From Solirubrobacteraceae bacterium (GTDB lineage: Bacteria; Actinomycetota; Thermoleophilia; Solirubrobacterales; Solirubrobacteraceae), in NCBI GenBank assembly GCA_016462625.1, contig JAEMSV010000032.1:1-41158 (forward strand): DNA of 41,158 nt, read 5' to 3'. Under the pieces are notes generated by a model, which was not told the origin of the DNA, ran no database searches, and saw only the letters and a list, made by a program, of their open reading frames with translations. The position numbers and the translations under genes were made by a program. Positions 1 through 7,417 of the stretch are shown here, piece by piece (within the stretch, counting starts at the first letter, position 1; each line of letters opens with the position of its first letter).

Positions 1-2
1 GG

Positions 3-701
3 CGCGGGGCGGCCCTCGGGCTGGCCGGGCAGGGTGCGAAGGTGGCGGTGATCGACCGCGATCTCAACGAGGCCGAGGCGGTCGCCGAGGAGATCCGTGC
101 GGCGGGTGGCGAGGCGCTTCCGCTGGCCGTCGACGTCCGCGACGAGGCGGCCGTGGAAGCGGCGTTCGACCGGATCGTCGACGAGCTCGGCACGCCCTGG
201 TTCCTGCTCAACAGCGCCGGGATCGGCACCATCAAGCCGTTCCTCGAAATGGACGGCGCGACCTGGCGAGAGATGCTCGCCGTCAACCTCGAGGGCACGT
301 TCTACTGCGCCCGCGAGGCCGCCCGCGCGATGGTGGCCGGGGGCGGTGGCGGGCGCATCGTGAACATCGGCTCGCAGATCGGGCTGAAGGGCGGCTTCCA
401 TCAGACGCACTACGCCGCGTCGAAGTCCGGGGTCCACGGCTTCAGCCGCGCCGCCGCGCGTGAGCTGGCCGAGCACGGGATCAACGTGAACTCGATCGCG
501 CCGGGCCCGATCGAGACGGACATGCTGATGGGCACCGGCGAGGACTGGCTGAACTGGAAGCGCAAGGAGCTTCCGCTGAAGCGGTTCGGCCAGGTCGAGG
601 AGATCGTGCCGACGGTGCTCCTCCTCGCCTCGCCGGCGGGCGGCGGTTACATCACGGGCGCCGTCATGAACCTGTCCGGGGGCGACGTAATGGCGGACTG
701 A
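3..701 (+). CDS. Short-chain dehydrogenase/reductase (5' end outside window)
   Basis: This is a classical SDR oxidoreductase that would interconvert an alcohol and a ketone with NAD(P)H. The reading frame is open back to base 3, and the residues before the GTG at 42 (RGAALGLAGQGAKV) read as the normal Rossmann start after the missing TGxxxGIG loop. The gene is therefore cut by the window edge and the GTG at 42 is not its true start. Visible family marks are NSAG, a serine strand (NIGSQIG), the catalytic YAASK and the PG motif (IAPGPIETDM). It ends 56 bases before the next SDR, and an operator-like palindrome lies between, so the two may be separately transcribed. The substrate is unknown. Confidence 0.9.
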   Translation, partial: RGAALGLAGQGAKVAVIDRDLNEAEAVAEEIRAAGGEALPLAVDVRDEAAVEAAFDRIVDELGTPWFLLNSAGIGTIKPFLEMDGATWREMLAVNLEGTFYCAREAARAMVAGGGGGRIVNIGSQIGLKGGFHQTHYAASKSGVHGFSRAAARELAEHGINVNSIAPGPIETDMLMGTGEDWLNWKRKELPLKRFGQVEEIVPTVLLLASPAGGGYITGAVMNLSGGDVMAD

Positions 702-743
702 TCCTGGCCCGGCGGTCCAAAGAGGACTCGCCTGCTGGCCCAT

Positions 744-755
744 ATTGTATCCAAT
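744..755 (+). promoter_or_regulatory. Palindromic operator overlapping a likely leaderless promoter (site 1)
   Basis: ATTGTATCCAAT is a near-perfect 12-bp dyad ending two bases before the ATG at 758. No Shine-Dalgarno lies in the expected place. The left half (TTGTAT or TATTGT) could serve as the -10 box of a transcript starting at or next to the ATG. It belongs to the TTGGATCCAA family of sites repeated through the window. Binding by a GntR/FCD-type repressor is inferred. Confidence 0.6.
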
Positions 756-757
756 AC

Positions 758-1513
758 ATGGGCCGCTTCCAGGATCAGACGGTGCTCGTCACGGGTGCGT
801 CGGGCCAGATCGGCGCGGCGTGCGCGGCGGCGTATCTCGCCGAGGGCGCCTACGTCGTCGGGGTCGACGCGGCACCGGTCACGCTCGAGGGCGAGCGCGC
901 GGTCGGGCTGCGCGAGGACCTCACCGACGCCGCCGCGATCGCCCGCGCCTTCGACGCTGCGGAGTCCGCCTTCGGGCCGGTCTCCGTGGTCGCCCAGTGT
1001 GCGGCCGGCCACGGGCGCACCGACTTCCTCGAGCACACCGCCGAGGTCATCGACCGGGTCCTCGCGATCAACGTGAAGGCGACGCTGCTCGTCGGCCGAG
1101 AGGCTGCCGCGCGGATGATCGCCGCCGGGATCGAGGGCGCGATCGTGAACCTCACCTCGATCTCCGGGCTCATCAGCCACGCCGAGTCCGTCGTCTACGA
1201 GGCGTCGAAGGGTGCCGTGACGATGGCGACGAAGGGCATGGCCAACGCACTCGCCCCGCACGGGATCCGCGTGAACGCCGTCGGGCCCGGGCTGATGCTC
1301 AAGGCCCAGGAGATCGACGAGGTCCGCGGTCCGACGGACCTCAGTGACTACGAACGCCAGCGGGTGCCCCTGGGCCGGCTCGGGACGGGCGCGGAGATCG
1401 CCGAGGCCGTGCTGTTCCTCAGCTCGCCCGCCGCGTCCTACACCACCGGCACCGTCCTGTACGCCGACGGCGGCGCGCTCAGCGCATGGGCCGCCTTTGA
1501 GGAGACCACATGA
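758..1513 (+). CDS. Short-chain dehydrogenase/reductase, first gene of the amidohydrolase operon
   Basis: This is a 251-residue classical SDR. It has the cofactor loop TGASGQIG near residue 12, an acidic residue after beta-2 (GVDAA) that suggests NAD(H) preference, a serine in LTSISG, the catalytic YEASK and the segment VNAVGPG. Its length is normal for the family. The ATG follows directly after the palindrome at 744-755 and has no ribosome-binding site, so I expect a leaderless message. The stop overlaps the start of the next gene in ATGA, the first link of a five-gene chain of 4-bp overlaps. It probably oxidises or reduces an intermediate of the pathway run by the two amidohydrolases downstream; the exact substrate is not readable. 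Confidence 0.92.
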   Translation: MGRFQDQTVLVTGASGQIGAACAAAYLAEGAYVVGVDAAPVTLEGERAVGLREDLTDAAAIARAFDAAESAFGPVSVVAQCAAGHGRTDFLEHTAEVIDRVLAINVKATLLVGREAAARMIAAGIEGAIVNLTSISGLISHAESVVYEASKGAVTMATKGMANALAPHGIRVNAVGPGLMLKAQEIDEVRGPTDLSDYERQRVPLGRLGTGAEIAEAVLFLSSPAASYTTGTVLYADGGALSAWAAFEETT

Positions 1514-2898
1514 CCAGCACGCTCATCACCGGCGGCACGGTGGTGACGGCCACCGGTCGTTTCCCCGCCGACGTCCTCGCGGTTGACGGCAAGATCGCGC
1601 AGATCGCGACGTCGATCGACGTCGCCGCCGACCACGTCTTCGACGCCCGCGGCCAGTACGTCATCCCCGGCGGGATCGACGTCCACGCGCATGTGCAGGT
1701 CACGTTCGCCGGCGTGCCGAGCGCGGACGACTTCACCTCGGCCACGATCGCGGCGGCCCACGGCGGCACGACCACCATCGTCGACTTCGCCTTCCAGGAG
1801 CACGGGCAGGCGATCCCCGACACGCTCGCCGAGTGGCACGCGGCGCTCGCGGCGGCGCCGCCGGTGACCGACGTCGGCACCCATCTGATGCTCCGCGACC
1901 TCACGACGCCCGAGCGGATCGAGGAGCTGCGCGCGGTCCCCGCGACCGGCGTGACGAGCTTCAAGCTGTTCATGGCCTACCGCGGGACGTTCATGGTGGG
2001 CGATCCGGCGATGTGGAACACGATGCGGGTCGCGGCGGAGACCGGCACGATCGTGATGGTCCACGCCGAGAACGGCGACGCCATCGACGCCCTGATCCAG
2101 GAGGCGGTCGCGGCCGGGACGACGACTCCGCCGTACCACGCGAAGACCCGCCCGCCGGAGACCGAGGCCGAGGCGGTCAACCGGGCGATGATGTTCTCCG
2201 AGCTGACCGGCGCGCGGACGTTCATCGTCCACATCTCGTCCGAGGCGGCGGTGCAGCAGCTGATCGCCGCGAAGGGCCGCGGGCTCGACGCGTGGGGCGA
2301 GACGTGCACCCAGTACCTGCTGCACGACGAATCGATCTACGAGTGGCCCGGCGACGAGGGGATGAAGGGCATCTTCTCCCCGCCGGCGCGCAAGGTCTCC
2401 GACCAGGAGGCGCTGTGGACTGCGGCGCGCGGGACCGGCATCGACGTGCTCTCGACCGACCATTCGGCGTTCGACTTCGCGCTGCGCCAGAAGTTCGGCT
2501 CGGGCGACTTCACGAAGGTCCCGAACGGCGGCCCGGGCGTGGAGGAGCGGATGGAGCTCATCTACACCAACGGCGTGCGCACCGGCAAGATCTCGCTCGA
2601 GCAGTGGGTCGACCTCTGCTGCACGCGGCCCGCGCAGCTGTTCGGCATGGCGGGGCGCAAGGGCGAGGTCGCGGTCGGCTGTGACGCCGACCTCGTGATC
2701 TGGGACCCGGAGAAGACGCGGACGATCTCGGTCGAGACCGCGCACTCGAACGTCGACTACTCGCTGTACGAGGGCTTCGAGGTGACCGGCTCGCCGAGCG
2801 CGGTGATCGTGGAAGGGCGGCCGCTCGTCGTCGACGGGGAGCTCGTCGAGCAGCCTAAGCGCGGGTTCCTCGCGCGGGCGCGGGCGGTCCCGGCGTGA
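1510..2898 (+). CDS. Dihydropyrimidinase/D-hydantoinase-family cyclic amidohydrolase
   Basis: This 462-residue enzyme belongs to the urease-like amidohydrolase superfamily and would hydrolyse a cyclic amide or imide ring to an N-carbamoyl or amino acid. The binuclear metal site is complete: His59 and His61 (DVHAH), the lysine normally carboxylated (Lys152, in SFKLFMAY), His185 (VHAEN), His241 (VHISS) and Asp317 (STDHS). The C-terminal GCDADLVIWDP strand is typical. The length fits bacterial hydantoinases. Start and stop are both set by 4-bp overlaps with neighbours (ATGA, GTGA). A close paralogue lies at 4285-5649, so the operon encodes two versions that may act on different rings or form a mixed oligomer. 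Hydantoinase, dihydropyrimidinase and phenylhydantoinase cannot be separated from sequence alone. Confidence 0.92.
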   Translation: MTSTLITGGTVVTATGRFPADVLAVDGKIAQIATSIDVAADHVFDARGQYVIPGGIDVHAHVQVTFAGVPSADDFTSATIAAAHGGTTTIVDFAFQEHGQAIPDTLAEWHAALAAAPPVTDVGTHLMLRDLTTPERIEELRAVPATGVTSFKLFMAYRGTFMVGDPAMWNTMRVAAETGTIVMVHAENGDAIDALIQEAVAAGTTTPPYHAKTRPPETEAEAVNRAMMFSELTGARTFIVHISSEAAVQQLIAAKGRGLDAWGETCTQYLLHDESIYEWPGDEGMKGIFSPPARKVSDQEALWTAARGTGIDVLSTDHSAFDFALRQKFGSGDFTKVPNGGPGVEERMELIYTNGVRTGKISLEQWVDLCCTRPAQLFGMAGRKGEVAVGCDADLVIWDPEKTRTISVETAHSNVDYSLYEGFEVTGSPSAVIVEGRPLVVDGELVEQPKRGFLARARAVPA

Positions 2899-3584
2899 GC
2901 GTTGCGCTGGTGAGCGGCGCGGCGCGGGGCATCGGCCTCGAGGTCGTCCGGACGCTGGCCGCCGACGGGATGACGGTGTTCCTCGGCGCCCGCGACGTGG
3001 CGGCCGGCGAGGCCGCCGCGGCGAAGGTCGAGGGCGACGTGCGAGTCGTGCAGCTCGACATCACCTCGCAGGAGAGCGTGGACGCGTGCGCGGCGGTCGT
3101 GCGTGAGGCCGTCGGCCGGCTCGACGTCCTCGTCAACAACGGCGGGATCATCCTCGACCGGGGTGTCTCTCCACTCGACGTCGACTTCGAGCTCGTCACG
3201 AAGACCGTCGAGGTGAACCTCTACGGCGCGTGGCGGCTGACGATCGCCGTCGTCGATCTGCTCCGTGCGGCCGCGCCCTCGCGCGTCATCAACGTGTCGT
3301 CGGGGATGGGCCAGCTCGACGACATGCAGGCGATCTCGCCGGGCTACCGGATCAGCAAGGTCGGGCTGAATGCGCTGACGCGCATGCTGCACGCGGAGCT
3401 GTCCGGGGACGGGATCTCGGTCAACTCCATCTGCCCCGGCTGGGTCCTGACGGACATGGGCGGCGATGGCGCCTATCTCTCGATCGCGGAGGGCGCGGAC
3501 ACGATCCTGTGGCTTGCGCAGATGGACGTCTCCGAGCTACCGAGCGGTGGCTTCTACAAACGACGCGAACGGATCCCCTGGTGA
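2895..3584 (+). CDS. Short-chain dehydrogenase/reductase
   Basis: This 229-residue SDR has a GTG start inside the previous stop (GTGA). Motifs are SGAARGIG at the cofactor site, VNNGG in place of the usual NNAG, a serine in NVSSGMG, the catalytic YRISK and CPGWVLTDMGG. It lies between an amidohydrolase and a BKACE-type gene in a translationally coupled chain, so it should act on an intermediate between ring opening and C-C cleavage, for example making the beta-keto acid that a BKACE enzyme needs. That role is inferred from position. Confidence 0.9.
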   Translation: MSVALVSGAARGIGLEVVRTLAADGMTVFLGARDVAAGEAAAAKVEGDVRVVQLDITSQESVDACAAVVREAVGRLDVLVNNGGIILDRGVSPLDVDFELVTKTVEVNLYGAWRLTIAVVDLLRAAAPSRVINVSSGMGQLDDMQAISPGYRISKVGLNALTRMLHAELSGDGISVNSICPGWVLTDMGGDGAYLSIAEGADTILWLAQMDVSELPSGGFYKRRERIPW

Positions 3585-4288
3585 TCAAGGCAGCGCTCAA
3601 CGGCGGCCGGACGAAGGACGAGCACGCGGCGATCCCGGTGACGGTGGAGGAGCTCGCGCGCGAGGCGACCGCCGCGGCTGCGGCCGGCGCCGGCGCGATC
3701 CATCTCCACGCGCGCGACGCGTTCGGGGCCGAGACGATCGACCCGGTCGTGGTCAACGGCGTGGCGGCGGTGGTGCGCGAGGCGTGCGGGCTTCCGGTCG
3801 GCGTGTCGTCGGCACCGTGGATCGAGACCGATCAGGAGAAGCGGTTCGGGCTGATCCGGGGGTGGAGCTCGCCGGACTTCGGCTCGGCGATGTTCAACGA
3901 CCCGGGCGCCCCGGATCTCATGCGGCTGTTCCTGGAGATCGGCCTGGGCTGCGAGGCGGCGGTGCTGACCGTCGACGACGTGGAGGCGTTCGCCGCATCG
4001 GGGCTGGCCGACCAGGCGCTGCGCGTGATCGTCGAACCGATGACCGAGGACGTGGATGTCGCGCGCCGCGAGATCTCGGACATGCACGCGGCGCTGGACG
4101 CCCACGGCATCAAGATCCCGCGTCTCGTCCACGGCATGGGCGCGGCGTGCTGGCCTTTGGCCGAGGACGCGCTGCGCTCGGGCTTCGACATCCGGATCGG
4201 GTTCGAGGATGTGCTCGTCGATCCGGACGGTCAGCCTGTGTCGAGCAACGGGGACCTGGTCGCGGCAGCGGCGGTCTGGTCGGTTTGA
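3581..4288 (+). CDS. BKACE (DUF849) beta-keto acid cleavage enzyme, short form
   Basis: BKACE enzymes condense a beta-keto acid with acetyl-CoA and split it into a CoA ester and acetoacetate, using a zinc ion held by two His and a Glu. The family opening is clear here: IKAALNGGR, the IPVTVEEL segment, and HLHARD with His41 and His43 as metal ligands. GFED near residues 207-210 supplies the Glu. Translation starts at GTG inside the upstream GTGA overlap and the stop overlaps the next start (TTGA). At 235 residues it is shorter than the usual 270-310, but no frame break is visible, so it looks compact rather than broken. Its place between an SDR and an amidohydrolase supports a catabolic role; substrate unknown. 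Confidence 0.85.
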   Translation: MIKAALNGGRTKDEHAAIPVTVEELAREATAAAAAGAGAIHLHARDAFGAETIDPVVVNGVAAVVREACGLPVGVSSAPWIETDQEKRFGLIRGWSSPDFGSAMFNDPGAPDLMRLFLEIGLGCEAAVLTVDDVEAFAASGLADQALRVIVEPMTEDVDVARREISDMHAALDAHGIKIPRLVHGMGAACWPLAEDALRSGFDIRIGFEDVLVDPDGQPVSSNGDLVAAAAVWSV

Positions 4289-5649
4289 GCCGGACGCTCA
4301 TCACCGGCGGGACGGTGGTGACGTCGACGGGGTCGTTCGTTGCCGACGTGCTGGCGGTGGATGGGACGATCGCTCGTATCGGGGCGGAGCTGGACTTCGC
4401 CGCCGACCACGTCTTCGACGCGCGGGGCCAGTACGTGATCCCGGGCGGGATCGATGTGCACACGCACGTGGAGATCGAGTTCGCCGGGGTGCGTTCGACC
4501 GACGACTTCACGTCTGCGTCGATCGCGGCGGCCCACGGCGGGACCACGACGATGCTCGACTTCTGCTTCCAGGAGGAGGGGGAGTCGTTCCCGTCGGCGC
4601 TGGCGCGGTGGAAGGCCGCGCTGGCTGCGGCACCGCCGGTGTTCGACATCGGGGTGCACATGGTGGTGCGGGACCTGTCTTCACCTTCGCGGGTTTCCGA
4701 ACTGCGTGCCTTGCCGGCGGCGGGTGTCTCGAGCTTCAAGCTGTTCATGGCCTACCGCGGGACGTTCATGGTCGGCGATCCGGCGATGTGGCAGACGATG
4801 CGGGTGGCGGCGGAGACGGGCGCGCTCGTGATGGTCCACGCGGAGAACGGTGACGCGGTGGCGGCGCTGATCGACGAGGCGGTGGCGGCGGGAAACCTCG
4901 GCCTGCCGTGGCATGCGCGGACGCGCCCGCCGGAGACCGAGGCCGAGGCGGTGACGCGGGCGATGATGTTCGCCGAGCTCACCGGCGCGCGGACGTTCAT
5001 CGTGCACATGTCGTCAGCGCTGGGGGCTGAGGCGCTGCGCGCGGCTCGCGCGCGCGGACTCGACGTGTGGGGCGAGACGTGCCCGCAGTACCTGTTGCTC
5101 GATGACTCGATCTTGGAGGGGCCGCCCGAGGATGCGCTGCGCGGGATCTTCTCGCCGCCGCCGCGGAAGGTGGCCGATCAGGAGGCGCTGTGGACGGCGT
5201 TGCGGTCAGGCGGGCTCGACCTGGTCTCGACCGATCACCAGACGTTTGACCTGAAGCACAAGCTCCCGAAGGCTCATGACTTCACGCAGGTGGCGAACGG
5301 TGGGCCGTCGGTGGAGGAGCGGCTCGCGCTCGTCTACGAGTACGGGGTGCGCGCCGGGCGGATCTCGTTGGAGCAGTGGGTGGAGCTGTGCTGCACCGCG
5401 CCGGCGCGGCTGTTTGGGATGCAGGGGCGCAAGGGGGAGATCGCGGTGGGCTGCGATGCCGACATCGTGATCTGGGACCCGGACCGGCCGCGGACGATCA
5501 GCGTCGAGACCGCGCACTCGCTGGGGGACTACGCGATGTACGAGGGGTTCGAGGTGAGTGGGGCGCCGAGTGTGGTGCTGATCGCCGGCGCGCCTATGGC
5601 CCTCGACGACCCGCACGGAGGGTTCCTCCACCGCATCCGGTCGATCTGA
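4285..5649 (+). CDS. Second dihydropyrimidinase/D-hydantoinase-family amidohydrolase
   Basis: This 454-residue protein is a close paralogue of the enzyme at 1510-2898 and aligns to it without gaps over the first 320 residues. The metal residues fall at the same numbers: His59, His61, Lys152, His185, His241 and Asp317. The start is TTG inside TTGA, overlapping the stop of the BKACE gene, and the protein begins SRTLITGGT like its paralogue. Differences cluster near the substrate loops (for example residues 203-209 and 243-250) and at the C terminus, which is shorter. It closes the operon and converges on the LLM-class gene 36 bases away. Two paralogues in one operon suggest duplication with divergence of specificity. 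Confidence 0.92.
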   Translation: MSRTLITGGTVVTSTGSFVADVLAVDGTIARIGAELDFAADHVFDARGQYVIPGGIDVHTHVEIEFAGVRSTDDFTSASIAAAHGGTTTMLDFCFQEEGESFPSALARWKAALAAAPPVFDIGVHMVVRDLSSPSRVSELRALPAAGVSSFKLFMAYRGTFMVGDPAMWQTMRVAAETGALVMVHAENGDAVAALIDEAVAAGNLGLPWHARTRPPETEAEAVTRAMMFAELTGARTFIVHMSSALGAEALRAARARGLDVWGETCPQYLLLDDSILEGPPEDALRGIFSPPPRKVADQEALWTALRSGGLDLVSTDHQTFDLKHKLPKAHDFTQVANGGPSVEERLALVYEYGVRAGRISLEQWVELCCTAPARLFGMQGRKGEIAVGCDADIVIWDPDRPRTISVETAHSLGDYAMYEGFEVSGAPSVVLIAGAPMALDDPHGGFLHRIRSI

Positions 5650-5650
5650 A

Positions 5651-5663
5651 GTCGCACAGCGAC
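5651..5663. terminator. Small hairpin between convergent genes
   Basis: GTCGC-ACA-GCGAC forms a 5-bp stem with a 3-base loop in the 36-base gap between two convergent genes. It has no T-tract, so it is a weak candidate for a bidirectional terminator. Confidence 0.3.
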
Positions 5664-5685
5664 TGCAAATCGACCCGATGCGTGA

Positions 5686-6534
5686 TCAGGCCTTCGGTGG
5701 GCCTGCCGCGATGCGCGCTCGAACCCCGTCCAGGTCTTCCTTGTCCTGGTGCAGCGTCTCCCACCACCACGTCATCCCGACCTCCACGAACGGATCGACG
5801 TGCGCCACACCCGCGGCACCCGCCTCGCTCCGGCCGATGGCGATGACGTCATATCCGTCCATGTCACCGCCCCGGAACCCGGACACCACCGACACGATCT
5901 CCGCGAGTTCCTCGGGCGACATCATCCGATCCAGATCCCACGGGTAGCGGATCGCCGCCACGCCGTCGACCTGCGCCGCACGGGCCAGGGCGTTCGGGTT
6001 CGTGTGCGCGCCGGCCATCCAGATCGGGACCGTGCCCCGCACCGGCGTCGGCTGCATCGCGATGTCATCGACCTGGAACCACTTGCCGTCGTAGGACACC
6101 GCGTTGCCGCTCCACAGCAGGCGAAGCAGCTCGATGCCCTCCATCAGCTTCTCGACGCGCTCGGAGCCCCGGCGCGGCTCGGAGAACGTCACGTAGTCCT
6201 CGAGATCCCCGAGCCCGGTGCCCAGCACGAGCCGGCCGCCGGAGATCACGTCCAGCGTCACCGCCTCCCGCGCGACCTTCCACGGGCGACGACGCGGCAG
6301 CGGCGTGATCATCGGCCCGATCGTGATCGAAGACGTGCGCTCGGCGATCAGGCCAAGGGTCAGCCATGCATCGACCGTCGCGTCACCGGTCAGCGGCGCA
6401 TGGACGATGTGGTCCCAGAGGAACACGCCGTCCCAGCCCGACTCCTCGGCGAGGACGGCGAGGTCGGCCAGCAGAAACGGATCGCCGAACGGGCCGTAGT
6501 GCGGCAGGTAGACCGCGTATTTGGGTGCGCTCAT
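5686..6534 (-). CDS. LLM-class flavin/F420-dependent oxidoreductase
   Basis: This 282-residue TIM-barrel protein is of the luciferase-like monooxygenase class, which uses FMN or coenzyme F420. Supporting segments are the N-terminal strand YAVYLPHYG, GWDGVFLWDH, the RRRPWKVAREAVTLD helix and the GGRLVLGTGLGD turn. PIWMAGAH further on is typical of the F420-type branch. The ATG lies inside the stop of the GntR gene (4-bp overlap), so regulator and enzyme are co-translated. Family members act as monooxygenases or F420-linked reductases; in this setting it could hydroxylate or reduce the ring compound. Cofactor and substrate are not decided by sequence. Confidence 0.88.
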   Translation of the reverse strand: MSAPKYAVYLPHYGPFGDPFLLADLAVLAEESGWDGVFLWDHIVHAPLTGDATVDAWLTLGLIAERTSSITIGPMITPLPRRRPWKVAREAVTLDVISGGRLVLGTGLGDLEDYVTFSEPRRGSERVEKLMEGIELLRLLWSGNAVSYDGKWFQVDDIAMQPTPVRGTVPIWMAGAHTNPNALARAAQVDGVAAIRYPWDLDRMMSPEELAEIVSVVSGFRGGDMDGYDVIAIGRSEAGAAGVAHVDPFVEVGMTWWWETLHQDKEDLDGVRARIAAGPPKA

Positions 6535-7340
6535 GGCCGGGTGAGGGCTTCGCGGCGCTTGGCCGCACGGTCATCCGGATCGGCATTGGCGGTGTCGCCG
6601 GTGTACGTCCGCTCGAACCAGTCGGCCACCAGCTCGCCCGTGCGACGGCAGTGGTCGGTCATCCAGCGGCGAGCCGCGGGCGCGTCGCGCCGTTCGATGG
6701 CCGCGCGGATCCGCGCGTGCTGCGTGACGTCGTCCTCGAGCAGCGAGGGCTCATCCGCCAGCGCGGCCCACGCGACGTTCCGCGGGAAGGCCTTGCGGAG
6801 GTCGGCGACCAGCGGCCCGAGCCGGGCGATGCCCGACGCGTCGAGGATCGCCCGGTGGAAGCGCAGGTTCGCGGAGTCCCACGGACCGTCGGCGATCGCC
6901 GAGACGCCGGACTTCTTCACGAGGTCCTTCAGCTGCGGCACCGCCTGGCGGAACGCCTCCTCGGCCTCGCGCAGCTGGCGCAGGCCGTCGTCGTCGATCC
7001 GTTGCGTCGCCATCTCCGCCGCGAGCCCCTCGAGCTCGCCGCGGATGAGATGCGCCTCGCGGATGTCCGTCGCCGTCGGTGCGCGCACCAGCGCGCCGCG
7101 GTGCGGGAAGACGTCCACGACCCGCGCGGCCTGCAGCTTGCGCAGGGCCTCGCGCACGGGCGTGCGCGACACGCCGAACTCCGCTGCCAGGGCTTCCTGG
7201 CGGAGCCATGTTCCGACTGCGTATTCACCGGTCAGCACCCGCGTATGGATGCGATCCGCGAGGTCGTCGACGAGGCCCGGGTCGGTGCTGGAGAGCGGTT
7301 CTTCCTGGGCCGTCGCGGGTGTCGGTTCAGCCGTGCTCAT
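6531..7340 (-). CDS. GntR-family transcriptional regulator, FCD (FadR-like) subfamily
   Basis: This 269-residue regulator has an N-terminal winged helix (about residues 20-95), seen in the GntR signature WLRQEALAAEFGVSRTPVRE and the wing PHRGALV. A C-terminal all-helical FCD ligand domain follows, with an LxxRxxLE-like opening (HLIRGELEGLAAEMA). FCD regulators bind small organic acids or their esters and usually repress. I chose the ATG at 7340 because the readable frame upstream has no GntR-like sequence. The start has no good Shine-Dalgarno but follows a perfect palindrome at 7344-7355. It is the only conventional regulator in the window, so it is the prime candidate for reading the TTGGATCCAA sites. 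It lies 77 bases after HyuB1, probably in the same operon. Confidence 0.9.
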   Translation of the reverse strand: MSTAEPTPATAQEEPLSSTDPGLVDDLADRIHTRVLTGEYAVGTWLRQEALAAEFGVSRTPVREALRKLQAARVVDVFPHRGALVRAPTATDIREAHLIRGELEGLAAEMATQRIDDDGLRQLREAEEAFRQAVPQLKDLVKKSGVSAIADGPWDSANLRFHRAILDASGIARLGPLVADLRKAFPRNVAWAALADEPSLLEDDVTQHARIRAAIERRDAPAARRWMTDHCRRTGELVADWFERTYTGDTANADPDDRAAKRREALTRP

Positions 7341-7343
7341 TGG

Positions 7344-7355
7344 GAATGGCCATTC
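7344..7355 (-). promoter_or_regulatory. Perfect palindrome just before the GntR start codon
   Basis: GAATGGCCATTC is a perfect 12-bp dyad ending four bases before the regulator's ATG on the minus strand. The position suits autoregulation. It shares the nnTGGnnCCAnn layout of the other sites but has GGCC instead of GATC-type centres, so it may be a variant operator or a chance palindrome. Confidence 0.35.
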
Positions 7356-7417
7356 ATGGCAGGTGGTGCGAACCCTAGTGAAACCGGCGGTTGTCTGGAC
7401 GCACGACGGACGACGTC

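Noticed and set aside
3571..3576. GGATCC inside coding sequence as a member of the operator family.
   Set aside because: The flanking TTG/CAA arms are missing; a 6-bp core alone is expected by chance.
3466..4284. An upstream extension of the second amidohydrolase that would fuse it to a long basic N terminus.
   Set aside because: The extension is an out-of-frame reading of the BKACE gene. The TTG at 4285 aligns exactly with the paralogue's start.
5661..5675. GACTGCAAATCGACC resembles a tRNA-Cys anticodon arm and might mark a tRNA or integration site.
   Set aside because: No acceptor stem, D-arm or T-arm (no GTTCGA-type loop) can be folded around it.
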